25,935 nt of DNA from an uncultured Mycoplasmatota bacterium (lineage in GTDB: Bacteria; Bacillota_I; Bacilli_A; RF39; UBA660): the NCBI GenBank assembly GCA_900552335.1, contig URZL01000011.1, forward strand, positions 1 to 25,935, written 5' to 3'. The first letter of the stretch is position 1. Each line of letters starts with the position of its first letter. Under the pieces are notes generated by a model. That model was not told where the DNA came from and made no database searches. It saw nothing but the letters and a program-made list of their open reading frames with translations. This document shows positions 6,780 to 14,188 of this stretch, one piece after another. Position numbers and translations under genes: made by a program.

Positions 6780-7271
6780 ATGTATTATATGAACTATTTT
6801 TTTGTTTTTTCAATATTAGGCTATTTATTGGAAACTTTTTTTAATAAAGGATTTGAAAGTGGCATTTTATATGGACCTTATACACCTGTATATGGTATTG
6901 GAGTATGTCTTGTCATATTTGTATTTCATTTTTTAAAAAGAAAAAAAATAAATCATCTCTTTACTCTTCTTTGTATTTTTTTATTTGGCTTTATTGGACT
7001 TAGTATATTAGAACTGTTAGGTGGCATTTTAATCGAATATTTTTTTCATACAGTTTTCTGGGATTATAGTCATTTTAAATTTAGTATTGGTCATTACATT
7101 GCTTTGGAAATTAGTTTATTATGGGGTATTTTATCCATTTTGATAGCCTATATTATTTGTCCTTTTTTTGATTTGTGGATACAAAAAATACCCAAGTTTT
7201 TAACTTGGATATTTTTGATTTTCTTTATTTTTGATTGTATGATTACATTATTTACGAAAGTACTCTTCTAA
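6780..7271 (+). CDS. CmpB-type putative ABC-transporter permease membrane protein
   Basis: This 163-residue protein has about five predicted membrane segments. Typical marks of the ABC_trans_CmpB family are GILYGPYTPVYGIG near residue 30-43, ELLGGILIEYFF, then WDYSHFKFSIGHYIALEISLLWG. No ABC ATPase is nearby and the transport label of this family is weakly founded. AAGGTGAT precedes the ATG. Its last 24 bp overlap the 3' end of the convergent VanY-like gene. Confidence 0.8.
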   Translation: MYYMNYFFVFSILGYLLETFFNKGFESGILYGPYTPVYGIGVCLVIFVFHFLKRKKINHLFTLLCIFLFGFIGLSILELLGGILIEYFFHTVFWDYSHFKFSIGHYIALEISLLWGILSILIAYIICPFFDLWIQKIPKFLTWIFLIFFIFDCMITLFTKVLF

Positions 7272-7889
7272 GGTCATTTTTTTTTCAAATATTGTAGAAG
7301 CAAGTTCAATTCCTACATAACGATAGTGCCATGGTTCATATTTAAAACCAGTTATTTTTTCTTTTCCTTTTGGATATCTTAGAATAAAGCCAAATTCATG
7401 AGCGTGATCTTTCATCCATTCAAATTCCTTTGTTTGTTCAAATAAATTATAATCGCCATTTTCACCCATCACGTCAATAGCAAGACCCGTTTGATGTTCC
7501 GAATGTCCTGGTTTCGCACTACAATTTAGAGCATAATTTAGACCCTTTTCTTGGACATATTCTTGGAATAACTTGGATTGGTACTCATAGTCTCGATAAG
7601 CAGAAACAATCGTAATTTTCAAGTTTTCTTTTTTTGCTTCTTTCCATAACTTCTTGAATGCTTCTAGGGCTTCTGTTCTTATTTTTTTACCATTATAAGC
7701 CATATCATTAGAAATTTCTGTCAAATGCTCTGGTACATAGACTGCTGGTAATTTATTATTTTTATTGACAACAACCGATATTTCATCTGGCTTTTTTATA
7801 ATTTGAACGTTTTTATAAAATTTTTTTTGATTTAATTTTATAATGAAGAAAAGAATAATTAATAGTATGAAACATAGTATTTTTTTCAT
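7248..7889 (-). CDS. VanY-like D-alanyl-D-alanine carboxypeptidase (M15B)
   Basis: It is expected to trim the terminal D-Ala from peptidoglycan stem peptides outside the cell. The 213-residue protein starts with a hydrophobic signal anchor (residues 4-18). Catalytic features are SAYRDYEYQ around 96-104, SEHQTGLAID giving zinc ligands His132 and Asp139, and EPWHYR giving catalytic Glu185 and zinc ligand His188. All are intact. The start is supported by GGTGATAG just upstream. It is transcribed divergently from the histidine kinase, and the space between them holds three Spo0A-box-like sites that could act on both. No van regulatory genes are present, so a resistance role is not implied. Confidence 0.92.
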   Translation of the reverse strand: MKKILCFILLIILFFIIKLNQKKFYKNVQIIKKPDEISVVVNKNNKLPAVYVPEHLTEISNDMAYNGKKIRTEALEAFKKLWKEAKKENLKITIVSAYRDYEYQSKLFQEYVQEKGLNYALNCSAKPGHSEHQTGLAIDVMGENGDYNLFEQTKEFEWMKDHAHEFGFILRYPKGKEKITGFKYEPWHYRYVGIELASTIFEKKMTLEEYFRK

Positions 7890-7945
7890 TCTATCACCAA
7901 TATAGTATATGATAATTAATTAAAAAATATAGATGATTTCCTTAT

Positions 7946-7988
7946 TTCGACAAATATCGACAATCAAAAATTGTAATATATTGTCGAG
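7946..7988. promoter_or_regulatory. Cluster of three Spo0A-box-like sites
   Basis: TTCGACA at 7946-7952 is a perfect 0A box (consensus TGTCGAA or its complement). ATCGACA at 7956-7962 matches 6 of 7 and lies exactly 10 bp later on the same face of the helix. TGTCGAG at 7982-7988 matches 6 of 7 in the opposite orientation. The second and third lie within an 8-bp inverted repeat (7957-7964 and 7980-7987). They sit between the divergent vanY-like and kinase genes, immediately before the kinase ribosome site. Binding by Spo0A is inferred. Confidence 0.5.
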
Positions 7989-7998
7989 AGGTGAAAAG

Positions 7999-9201
7999 AT
8001 GAATTTATTTGATACCATTTTAATGAATTCTATTTTAGTTATTTTTCCATACATTTTGTATTTTTTATATTTGATTTATGTTAAAACAGTAGACCAAAAA
8101 AAGAATGAATTATTATTAGATTTTGCTATGATTACATCCTTCTATTTTACTTTAAAATTCAATCATTCCAATTTGATTGTAACCTATGTTTTTTTAAATA
8201 TTCCCTTATTAATTGCTTATTATTATCATCGAAAAATATCCATTTTATGTTTGTCTATTTTTTCTATTTTTTATTATCAAAATATCTTTGATTGTTCTTA
8301 TTTTTTACTTCTATTAGAGTATTTATGTTATTACATTCTTTATTTAGAAACTAAAAACAAAAAATATTTTTCTAGTTCTTTTATTATTTTAAAATGTGTC
8401 ATTTTGAGTATTTATCTTAATATGTTTTCACATTTAAATATAACGAATTTCTTTCTTTCTATTGTAATTCTAGGTATTTTGATTCAATTTATTTTATTCT
8501 TATTTGAACGCATGAATCAAATCATAGAACTTTACCTATCCATTCGCCAAATTGAAAATGATCAAAAATTATATGAATCTCTTTTTAAAATTACTCATGA
8601 AATAAAAAATCCAATTGCTGTTATAAAAGGATATTTGGATATGTTTGATATTCATAATGAAAAACATTCTATTAAATACATTCCTATTATAAAAGGAGAA
8701 GTAAATAGGGTGCTAATATTATTAGAGGATTTTTTATCCATTAAAAGATTAAATCTTCAAAAAGAAATTATAGATATTAATTATGTAATAGAAGAAGTAA
8801 CTCAAAATTTTGAACCACTTTTAAAAAAGAAAAAAATTAGAGTGATATTAGAAGATGGAGAATGCTATATTGTGGGTGATTATAATCGGTTAAAACAAGT
8901 GTTTATAAATTTAATGAAAAATAGTGTAGAAGCAATTTCTTCTAATGGTTTGATTAAGATTAAAGCAACACCACAAAAAAATCAAATAAAAATAGAATTT
9001 TCTGACAATGGAATTGGTATGAGTGAGGAAGAAATTTTAAAATTAAATTATCCTTTTTTTACAACAAAGCAAAATGGTACTGGACTAGGTGTATATTTAT
9101 CCAGAGAAATCATAGAAAAACATAATGGTAGTATGAAATATGAATCAAATCATGGCGTAAGAGTTACGATTAAATTACCGTATGACCCTAGCTTAAACTA
9201 A
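7999..9201 (+). CDS. Membrane sensor histidine kinase, orphan, KinB-like layout
   Basis: ATG 7999 follows GAGAGGTG and gives 400 residues; the longer frame from 7933 would run through the Spo0A-box cluster and lacks a ribosome site. The first 170 residues or so are very hydrophobic, with about six predicted membrane helices and little extracellular sequence. Then come the HisKA phospho-acceptor His200 (THEIKNPIAVIKGYL), the N box around Asn308 (INLMKNSVEAI), G1 DNGIGMSEEE, the F box PFFTTK and G2 GTGLGVYLS. No response regulator is adjacent. Multi-pass membrane orphan kinases of this layout in Firmicutes often feed the Spo0A phosphorelay, and the sites upstream agree with that. The signal sensed is unknown. 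Confidence 0.92.
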   Translation: MNLFDTILMNSILVIFPYILYFLYLIYVKTVDQKKNELLLDFAMITSFYFTLKFNHSNLIVTYVFLNIPLLIAYYYHRKISILCLSIFSIFYYQNIFDCSYFLLLLEYLCYYILYLETKNKKYFSSSFIILKCVILSIYLNMFSHLNITNFFLSIVILGILIQFILFLFERMNQIIELYLSIRQIENDQKLYESLFKITHEIKNPIAVIKGYLDMFDIHNEKHSIKYIPIIKGEVNRVLILLEDFLSIKRLNLQKEIIDINYVIEEVTQNFEPLLKKKKIRVILEDGECYIVGDYNRLKQVFINLMKNSVEAISSNGLIKIKATPQKNQIKIEFSDNGIGMSEEEILKLNYPFFTTKQNGTGLGVYLSREIIEKHNGSMKYESNHGVRVTIKLPYDPSLN

Positions 9202-9234
9202 AAAAAAATAGTATAATAAATTAGGGTGATAATT

Positions 9235-10353
9235 ATGAAGAAAATAACTTTTCTAGCTCTACATTTAGGGTATGGTGGCATTGAAAAATGTATTACAACT
9301 GTTGCGAATCATTTATGTAGTGAATACGAAGTAGAAATTATATCTACCTATCAGTTATATGAAAAGCCCGCATTTGATTTAAACCCTAAAATTAAAGTTC
9401 AATATTTAATTCATGATAAACCAAATAGACAAGAATTTTTCAATTTTGTTCGTTCTTTTCATTTCATTAAGGCTTTTAAAGAGGGAATAAAAGGAATTCA
9501 ACTCTTGAAACAAAAAAAGCAAAAAATGTGTGAAGCAATTCAAAATTCTAGTAGTGATATTATCGTAAGTTCTAGGGATATTCATAATGCATGGCTTGGC
9601 AAATATGGTAAAAAAAATGCCATAAAAATTGGTTGGGAACATAATTATCATAATCACAATCAAAAATATATTCATAAAATAGTAAAATCAGTTCAAAACT
9701 TAGATTATTTTGTCGTGGTAAGTAAAGAACAACAGGAATTTTATCGTAAATTAGTCATTCCTGAATGTGTCTATATTCCAAATAGTTTAGAAAGCTACCC
9801 ACAAAAATTATCAAAATTAGAAGATATTAATATAATTTCTATTGGTCGTTTATCTAAAGAAAAAGGCTTTTTAGATTTAATTCAAGTTTGTTCTTATGTG
9901 AAGGAAATATTTCCAGAGTTGAAACTTCATTTAATTGGGGATGGTCCAGAAAGAAAAAAAATAGAATTAGAGATTGCCAGATTCCACTTAGAAGATAATG
10001 TAATATTACATGGTTTTTTAAATCCATCAGAAATGAAACCACTCTTCTTGCAAAGTTCTGTTTATGCTATGACTTCTTTTACGGAATCATTTGGAATTGT
10101 TTTATTGGAGGCAGCTAGTTATGGAATTCCTGCTGTTGCATTTCAAAATAGTGGCGCAAATGAGGTAATTCAAAATAATTGGGATGGATATATCGTTGAA
10201 AAGAGAGACTGTAAAATAATGGCAAAAAGAATTGTAGAATTATTAAAAAATAAAAATCGAAGAATTATTATGGGAAGGAATGCATATAAGAAGAGTTTAG
10301 AGTACAATATAGATAATGTAATCGAAATGTGGTATCAATTACTAGGAAGATGA
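9235..10353 (+). CDS. GT4-family glycosyltransferase
   Basis: The protein has 372 residues; ATG 9235 has AGGGTG 6 nt upstream, and a TATAAT at 9212-9217 may mark a promoter. The fold is GT-B: the N-terminal half begins ITFLALHLGYGGIEKCI (acceptor side) and the C-terminal GT4 nucleotide-sugar domain reads IGRLSKEKGFLDLIQ, then GDGPERKKIE, then TSFTESFGIVLLEAASYGIPAVAF. The E-x7-E motif is Glu284 and Glu292. Donor and acceptor are not identifiable. The adjacent membrane protein gene suggests cell-surface polysaccharide or glycolipid synthesis, which is inference. Confidence 0.9.
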   Translation: MKKITFLALHLGYGGIEKCITTVANHLCSEYEVEIISTYQLYEKPAFDLNPKIKVQYLIHDKPNRQEFFNFVRSFHFIKAFKEGIKGIQLLKQKKQKMCEAIQNSSSDIIVSSRDIHNAWLGKYGKKNAIKIGWEHNYHNHNQKYIHKIVKSVQNLDYFVVVSKEQQEFYRKLVIPECVYIPNSLESYPQKLSKLEDINIISIGRLSKEKGFLDLIQVCSYVKEIFPELKLHLIGDGPERKKIELEIARFHLEDNVILHGFLNPSEMKPLFLQSSVYAMTSFTESFGIVLLEAASYGIPAVAFQNSGANEVIQNNWDGYIVEKRDCKIMAKRIVELLKNKNRRIIMGRNAYKKSLEYNIDNVIEMWYQLLGR

Positions 10354-10357
10354 TGAT

Positions 10358-10927
10358 ATGGAACATATGATTGGAAGTATTACTCTTTGGATTCAAGATT
10401 TTGTTTTAAATAATAATATCTTTTTAAGCCTTTTTATTGGTAGCTCTATTGTCGTACTAGAATCCATTTTACCTTTTTTACCTTTAGCTGTTTTTATTGC
10501 TATTAATGTGATTGCCTTCGGTCCCCTTTTTGGCTTTTTGTTATCCTATTTTTCCACTATTGTAGGGTGCACTCTTAGTTTTTATTTAGTGAGACATTTT
10601 CAAAAATACGCTAGATACAAAAAATTAAAAAAGTTAATTCATCAATTTGAAAAATTAAGTTTTCCAAGTTTAGTGTTAATTACGGCAATTCCTTTTACAC
10701 CAGCTTTTTCTATTAATATTGCAGCTGGTTTATCCAATATTCCTTATAAAAAATATTTAATGGTTCTTATTTTATCTAAATTATCTATCATTTATTTTTG
10801 GGGATTTATTGGGACAACATTATTACAAAGTATTACAAATATTACGGTGATTATAAAGATAACAATTATTTTATTCATAACCTTTATTCTATCAAAAATG
10901 GTTATGAAATATTTTGATATTAGTTGA
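10358..10927 (+). CDS. VTT/DedA-type membrane protein (TVP38/TMEM64 family)
   Basis: The 189-residue integral membrane protein carries the SNARE-associated/VTT pattern: an N-terminal helix, then LPFLPLAVFIAINVIAFG, FGFLLSYFSTIVGCTLSFYLVR, and ITAIPFTPAFSINIAAGLSNI, in which the F/P-rich re-entrant segment is typical. The family includes lipid scramblase or flippase-like proteins; the substrate here is not known. It starts 4 nt after the glycosyltransferase stop and has AGGAAGA as ribosome site, so the two are co-transcribed. Confidence 0.85.
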   Translation: MEHMIGSITLWIQDFVLNNNIFLSLFIGSSIVVLESILPFLPLAVFIAINVIAFGPLFGFLLSYFSTIVGCTLSFYLVRHFQKYARYKKLKKLIHQFEKLSFPSLVLITAIPFTPAFSINIAAGLSNIPYKKYLMVLILSKLSIIYFWGFIGTTLLQSITNITVIIKITIILFITFILSKMVMKYFDIS

Positions 10928-10939
10928 GTGGTGAAATGT

Positions 10940-12187
10940 ATGAATATTAGTACGAGAAATTTAAATATAAATGATATAAAAGGCGCAGAAAAATATGGCA
11001 TTATGGACAAAGAATCTTTACATAGTTATATAGGAAGGGTAATTCTAGAATTAAAATTACAAAAAGATCATATTCAAATAAAAGAAGCTCTTACTTCTGT
11101 AATATATGAAATTTTAAAACGAAAAGCTTGTTTGAAAGAAGATAACATTCTTTCTATATCAAAAAATTTAGCAGGTGGTATTGTAGATGAACTTGAAAAA
11201 TATGTTTCTGTTACTAATTTAAAAAAAGAAGAAGTAGAGTTTGTAATAGAACCTTTTATTGATAAAATGGCTTTTCTTATGGATGAAGATTTAAAGAGAG
11301 TTTGTGATTCTAGCAGCTATCAAAAATTATTATCTATTTGGTTAGTAAATGATGTTATAATAGAAGAAGAATTGGCTATTTCTCGTAGAAAAGATGCAAT
11401 GAAAAAATTAGAAGTCTTACCAGAAAATATTTTAACTATTTTAAAAAATATAAAAAATAATATTTCTAATAAAGGAAAAAACTTTTTGAAAAAAATGGAA
11501 TCTATTCCACAACTAGACTTTTGGACTAAAGCAACACTTGGTTTTATGGCTGATTTTCTTGGAGGAAATCTTCTTAGCAAGTTAATCTATTTAGATGTTA
11601 ATGATAATGAAATTATGTTAGATAAAATTAAAAGAGAAGGAATTGTGCACTTTACATCTAGTTATAATGCTGACAAAATTTTAAACGGAAATAACAATTA
11701 TATAAAAGCTTCTAACTTAATTCTTTCTGGTGGTAAAAAAAGAACTTATTTTTTTGCAGGAATACCTTCTTTTAAAGATATTACAATTAATATTTATAGC
11801 TATAATGTGATGTATGGTATTAGAATTTATCCTGATAGTAATCAATTAAATCAATTAATTTATAGAGAGTACAATGATAAAGCTATTGCCTATAATGGAA
11901 ATTTTCATTTTAAATCAGATCAAGTAAAAAAAGTATACTATGGATTAAAAATGAATGAAGAAAAAGAACTATTTTACGAGGAAATAACAGAAGAAGAGGC
12001 TAAAAATTACCAAATTAGTGATGAATTGAAACAATTATATAATGGAGACGGTTCATTCAAACACAAGTTGCTTTGTAATGCATATAGTTTTTATTATGAA
12101 TTAGAAAATTATATCAAACTTTTAAAAAGAATTAAAAAACACGATTTTCAGATAGAACCAATAAAAGAAGAAAGTCATGTAAGATAG
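10940..12187 (+). CDS. Unknown protein, possible ADP-ribosyltransferase-like C-terminal half
   Basis: I do not recognise the family. ATG 10940 after GAGTGGTGA gives 415 residues. The N-terminal half (to about 190) is charged and helical. A short hydrophobic stretch follows (ATLGFMADFLGGNLLSKLIYL). The C-terminal half from about 230 is strand-rich and starts GIVHFTSSYNADKIL with IKAS a few residues later. That resembles the entry of DarT/ART-type folds (His in a HxTs motif, then an Ile-Leu-x-Gly helix), and RTYFFAGIPSF follows. This resemblance is weak and I assign no enzyme activity. It lies between the VTT protein and rmuC with 8 nt to rmuC, so it belongs to the same transcript. There is no signal peptide. 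Confidence 0.6.
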   Translation: MNISTRNLNINDIKGAEKYGIMDKESLHSYIGRVILELKLQKDHIQIKEALTSVIYEILKRKACLKEDNILSISKNLAGGIVDELEKYVSVTNLKKEEVEFVIEPFIDKMAFLMDEDLKRVCDSSSYQKLLSIWLVNDVIIEEELAISRRKDAMKKLEVLPENILTILKNIKNNISNKGKNFLKKMESIPQLDFWTKATLGFMADFLGGNLLSKLIYLDVNDNEIMLDKIKREGIVHFTSSYNADKILNGNNNYIKASNLILSGGKKRTYFFAGIPSFKDITINIYSYNVMYGIRIYPDSNQLNQLIYREYNDKAIAYNGNFHFKSDQVKKVYYGLKMNEEKELFYEEITEEEAKNYQISDELKQLYNGDGSFKHKLLCNAYSFYYELENYIKLLKRIKKHDFQIEPIKEESHVR

Positions 12188-12195
12188 GAGGATGT

Positions 12196-13263
12196 ATGGA
12201 GTATTTAATTATAATTTTATTAATTATTATTTTGATATTAGTGATTTTTTCTCTTTCTAAAAATATCAATGAATCTAATATTACCGAAAGATTAGGAAAA
12301 TTAGAAACCAATATGATAAAAGAAATAGGAGAATTTAAATCAGATGTTAATAAAGATTTAAATGAAAATTTCATTAAAGTAAATGATAAATTAGAAGAAC
12401 GATTAAGAATTATTAATGATGCAGTAAATGAGAGATTAGATCAAAATTTTGAAAAAACGAATAAAACATTCAATTCTGTTTTAGAAAGATTATCTAAAAT
12501 AGATGAAGCACAAAAGAAAATAGATCATTTATCGAGTGATATTGTTTCTTTACAAGGTGTTTTAACAGATAAAAAAACAAGGGGTATTTTTGGAGAAGTC
12601 AATTTACAAAATATTATGTCCAATGTATTTGGTGAACATAATGATAAAGTGTATAAGATGCAAGAAAAATTACCAAATGGTACAATTGTCGACTGTGCTT
12701 TATATGCTCCAGAACCTTTAGGACTTGTTGGAATCGATTCCAAATTTCCTTTGGAAAACTATCGTAATATGGTAGATAGAAATAATGATTTAAAAGTAAG
12801 AGAAGAATCTGTTAAATTATTTAAATTAGATATGAAAAAACATATTGATGCAATTGCTAGTAAATATATTATTCCAGGTGTTACAAGTGATCAGGCTATT
12901 TTATTCTTGCCAGCTGAGGCTATATTTGCAGAACTCAATGCATATCATACAGAAATTATTGATTATGCTTATAAAAAAAGAGTATGGATTACTAGTCCTA
13001 CTACTTTAATTAGCACTTTAACAACAATTCAAATTATTATGAAAAACATTGAAAGAGATAAATATGCTTCTATTATTCATACAGAACTTAAAAATTTGGA
13101 CATTGAATTTAAACGTTATAAGGAAAGATGGGACAAGCTTGCTCATAATATTGACAATGTCTCTAGGGATGTAAAAGATATTTATACTACTACTGATAAG
13201 ATTACAAGAAGATTTGATTCTATTAATCAGGTAGAAGTAGAAGAAATCACTTATAAAGAATAA
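12196..13263 (+). CDS. rmuC: RmuC-family DNA recombination protein
   Basis: The 355-residue protein starts after a strong AGGAGG. Residues about 3-20 form a membrane anchor, about 25-120 a coiled coil, and about 130-330 the RmuC nuclease-like core: KKTRGIFGEVNLQNIMSNVFG, LPNGTIVDCALY, LVGIDSKFPLENYRNM, then QAILFLPAEAIFAEL and VWITSPTTLISTLTTIQII. RmuC proteins limit inversions at short inverted repeats in E. coli. The core looks complete. It ends at the two-way terminator shared with rpsD. Confidence 0.93.
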   Translation: MEYLIIILLIIILILVIFSLSKNINESNITERLGKLETNMIKEIGEFKSDVNKDLNENFIKVNDKLEERLRIINDAVNERLDQNFEKTNKTFNSVLERLSKIDEAQKKIDHLSSDIVSLQGVLTDKKTRGIFGEVNLQNIMSNVFGEHNDKVYKMQEKLPNGTIVDCALYAPEPLGLVGIDSKFPLENYRNMVDRNNDLKVREESVKLFKLDMKKHIDAIASKYIIPGVTSDQAILFLPAEAIFAELNAYHTEIIDYAYKKRVWITSPTTLISTLTTIQIIMKNIERDKYASIIHTELKNLDIEFKRYKERWDKLAHNIDNVSRDVKDIYTTTDKITRRFDSINQVEVEEITYKE

Positions 13264-13266
13264 TTT

Positions 13267-13291
13267 AAAAGTTCGGAATTACCGAACTTTT
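13267..13291. terminator. Bidirectional terminator between rmuC and rpsD
   Basis: AAAAGTTCGG (13267-13276) and CCGAACTTTT (13282-13291) form a perfect 10-bp stem with loop AATTA. A-rich and T-rich ends on both strands allow it to stop both converging genes. Confidence 0.88.
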
Positions 13292-13295
13292 AATA

Positions 13296-13895
13296 TTATC
13301 TATTGTAGAATTCAACGATTAATGATTCATTAATTTCTGGATTTAGTTCGCTTCTTTCAGGAAGTCTAACATAAGTACCAGATAATTTATTTTCGTCAAA
13401 TGTAACAAATTCAACACGATTATGAGTAGCTTCTAAAGCTGCTTTAATAGCTGGATGATTAACAGATTGTTCTTTAACAGCAATTACATCTCCAACTTTT
13501 ACTCTGTAAGATGGAATGTCTACTTTTTTTCCATTTACAGTAATATGACCATGGTTAACTAATTGTCTAGCACCTTTTCTAGTAGTAGCAAATCCTAAAC
13601 GATATACCATGTTGTCTAAACGACTTTCTAGTAATCTTAAGAAGTTTTCACCATGAACACCTTTCATTTTCCCAGCTTCTTCAAATGTTCTTCTGAATTG
13701 TTTTTCATTTACACCATACATGAATCTAACTTTTTGTTTTTCTTGTAATTGTGTACCGTAATCAGATAGTTTTTTTCTACTATTTCCGTGTTGTCCTGGA
13801 GCAGTAGCTCTTTTAGATAATTCTTTACCGTTTTCTAGAATTGAAAATCCGAAACGACGTGATTTTCTGTTAATAGAACCAGTGTATCTTGACAT
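13296..13895 (-). CDS. rpsD: 30S ribosomal protein S4
   Basis: S4 is a primary binder of 16S rRNA in 30S assembly. The 199-residue length is standard for Firmicutes. It begins [16 protein letters not shown], has the S4 N-terminal domain, and then the S4 RNA-binding domain at about 90-155 ([40 protein letters not shown]). It ends [15 protein letters not shown] precedes the ATG. It stands alone, as in Bacillus, rather than in the S13-S11-rpoA operon, and has its own promoter and leader. Confidence 0.98.
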   Translation of the reverse strand: MSRYTGSINRKSRRFGFSILENGKELSKRATAPGQHGNSRKKLSDYGTQLQEKQKVRFMYGVNEKQFRRTFEEAGKMKGVHGENFLRLLESRLDNMVYRLGFATTRKGARQLVNHGHITVNGKKVDIPSYRVKVGDVIAVKEQSVNHPAIKAALEATHNRVEFVTFDENKLSGTYVRLPERSELNPEINESLIVEFYNR

Positions 13896-13899
13896 ATAA

Positions 13900-14056
13900 A
13901 TTTCCTCCTCTATTTATATTTACAAAACATCTGGCCTGTTTACAAAATATTAGGGAGTTTATTTGAATATCTTCGCTTTGCAGCTAAAAGTTACGCAATA
14001 AACCAATTAAGTAATAAACACATTAATATTTCTAAACAGCGCTGCTAGATGAATGC
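13900..14056 (-). promoter_or_regulatory. rpsD leader RNA, probable S4 autoregulatory structure
   Basis: About 155 nt of leader separate the predicted start (near 14056) from rpsD. Read on the minus strand, CTGTTTA near the 5' part pairs with TAAACAG near the 3' part, and GTTTATT pairs with AATAAAC inside that. This gives nested long-range helices above a GC-richer middle. In Bacillus, S4 binds its own leader and represses translation. The nested design fits, but the match to the known family is not confirmed. Confidence 0.6.
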
Positions 14057-14062
14057 ATAAGT

Positions 14063-14091
14063 ATTATAGAAAAATATTGCTTTTTTGTCAA
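14063..14091 (-). promoter_or_regulatory. Sigma-A promoter of rpsD
   Basis: On the minus strand a perfect TTGACA (complement of 14086-14091) and a perfect TATAAT (complement of 14063-14068) are separated by 17 nt. It is the strongest promoter seen in the window, fitting a ribosomal protein gene. Confidence 0.88.
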
Positions 14092-14107
14092 TGTTTTCAA
14101 ACTATTT

Positions 14108-14160
14108 TATGATAAAATTAAAAAAAATATTTCAAAAAAACAATATCTATGATAAAATTA
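14108..14160 (+). promoter_or_regulatory. Tandem extended -10-like repeats upstream of ezrA
   Basis: The 13-mer TATGATAAAATTA occurs at 14108-14120 and again at 14148-14160, 40 bp apart. Each contains TGATAAAAT, an extended -10 (TGnTAAAAT). Neither has a good -35 at the usual distance. The second copy is the better candidate for the ezrA start site. Confidence 0.45.
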
Positions 14161-14188
14161 GTATAGAATAAAGTGCGAGGTGGATAAA

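Noticed and set aside
6572..6781. Minus-strand open frame opposite rpoE
   Set aside because: It is low-complexity Leu/His/Phe sequence produced by the complement of the Asp/Glu-rich tail.
7933..7998. Longer N-terminus for the histidine kinase
   Set aside because: It runs through the regulatory site cluster and lacks a ribosome site, while ATG 7999 has GAGAGGTG at good spacing.
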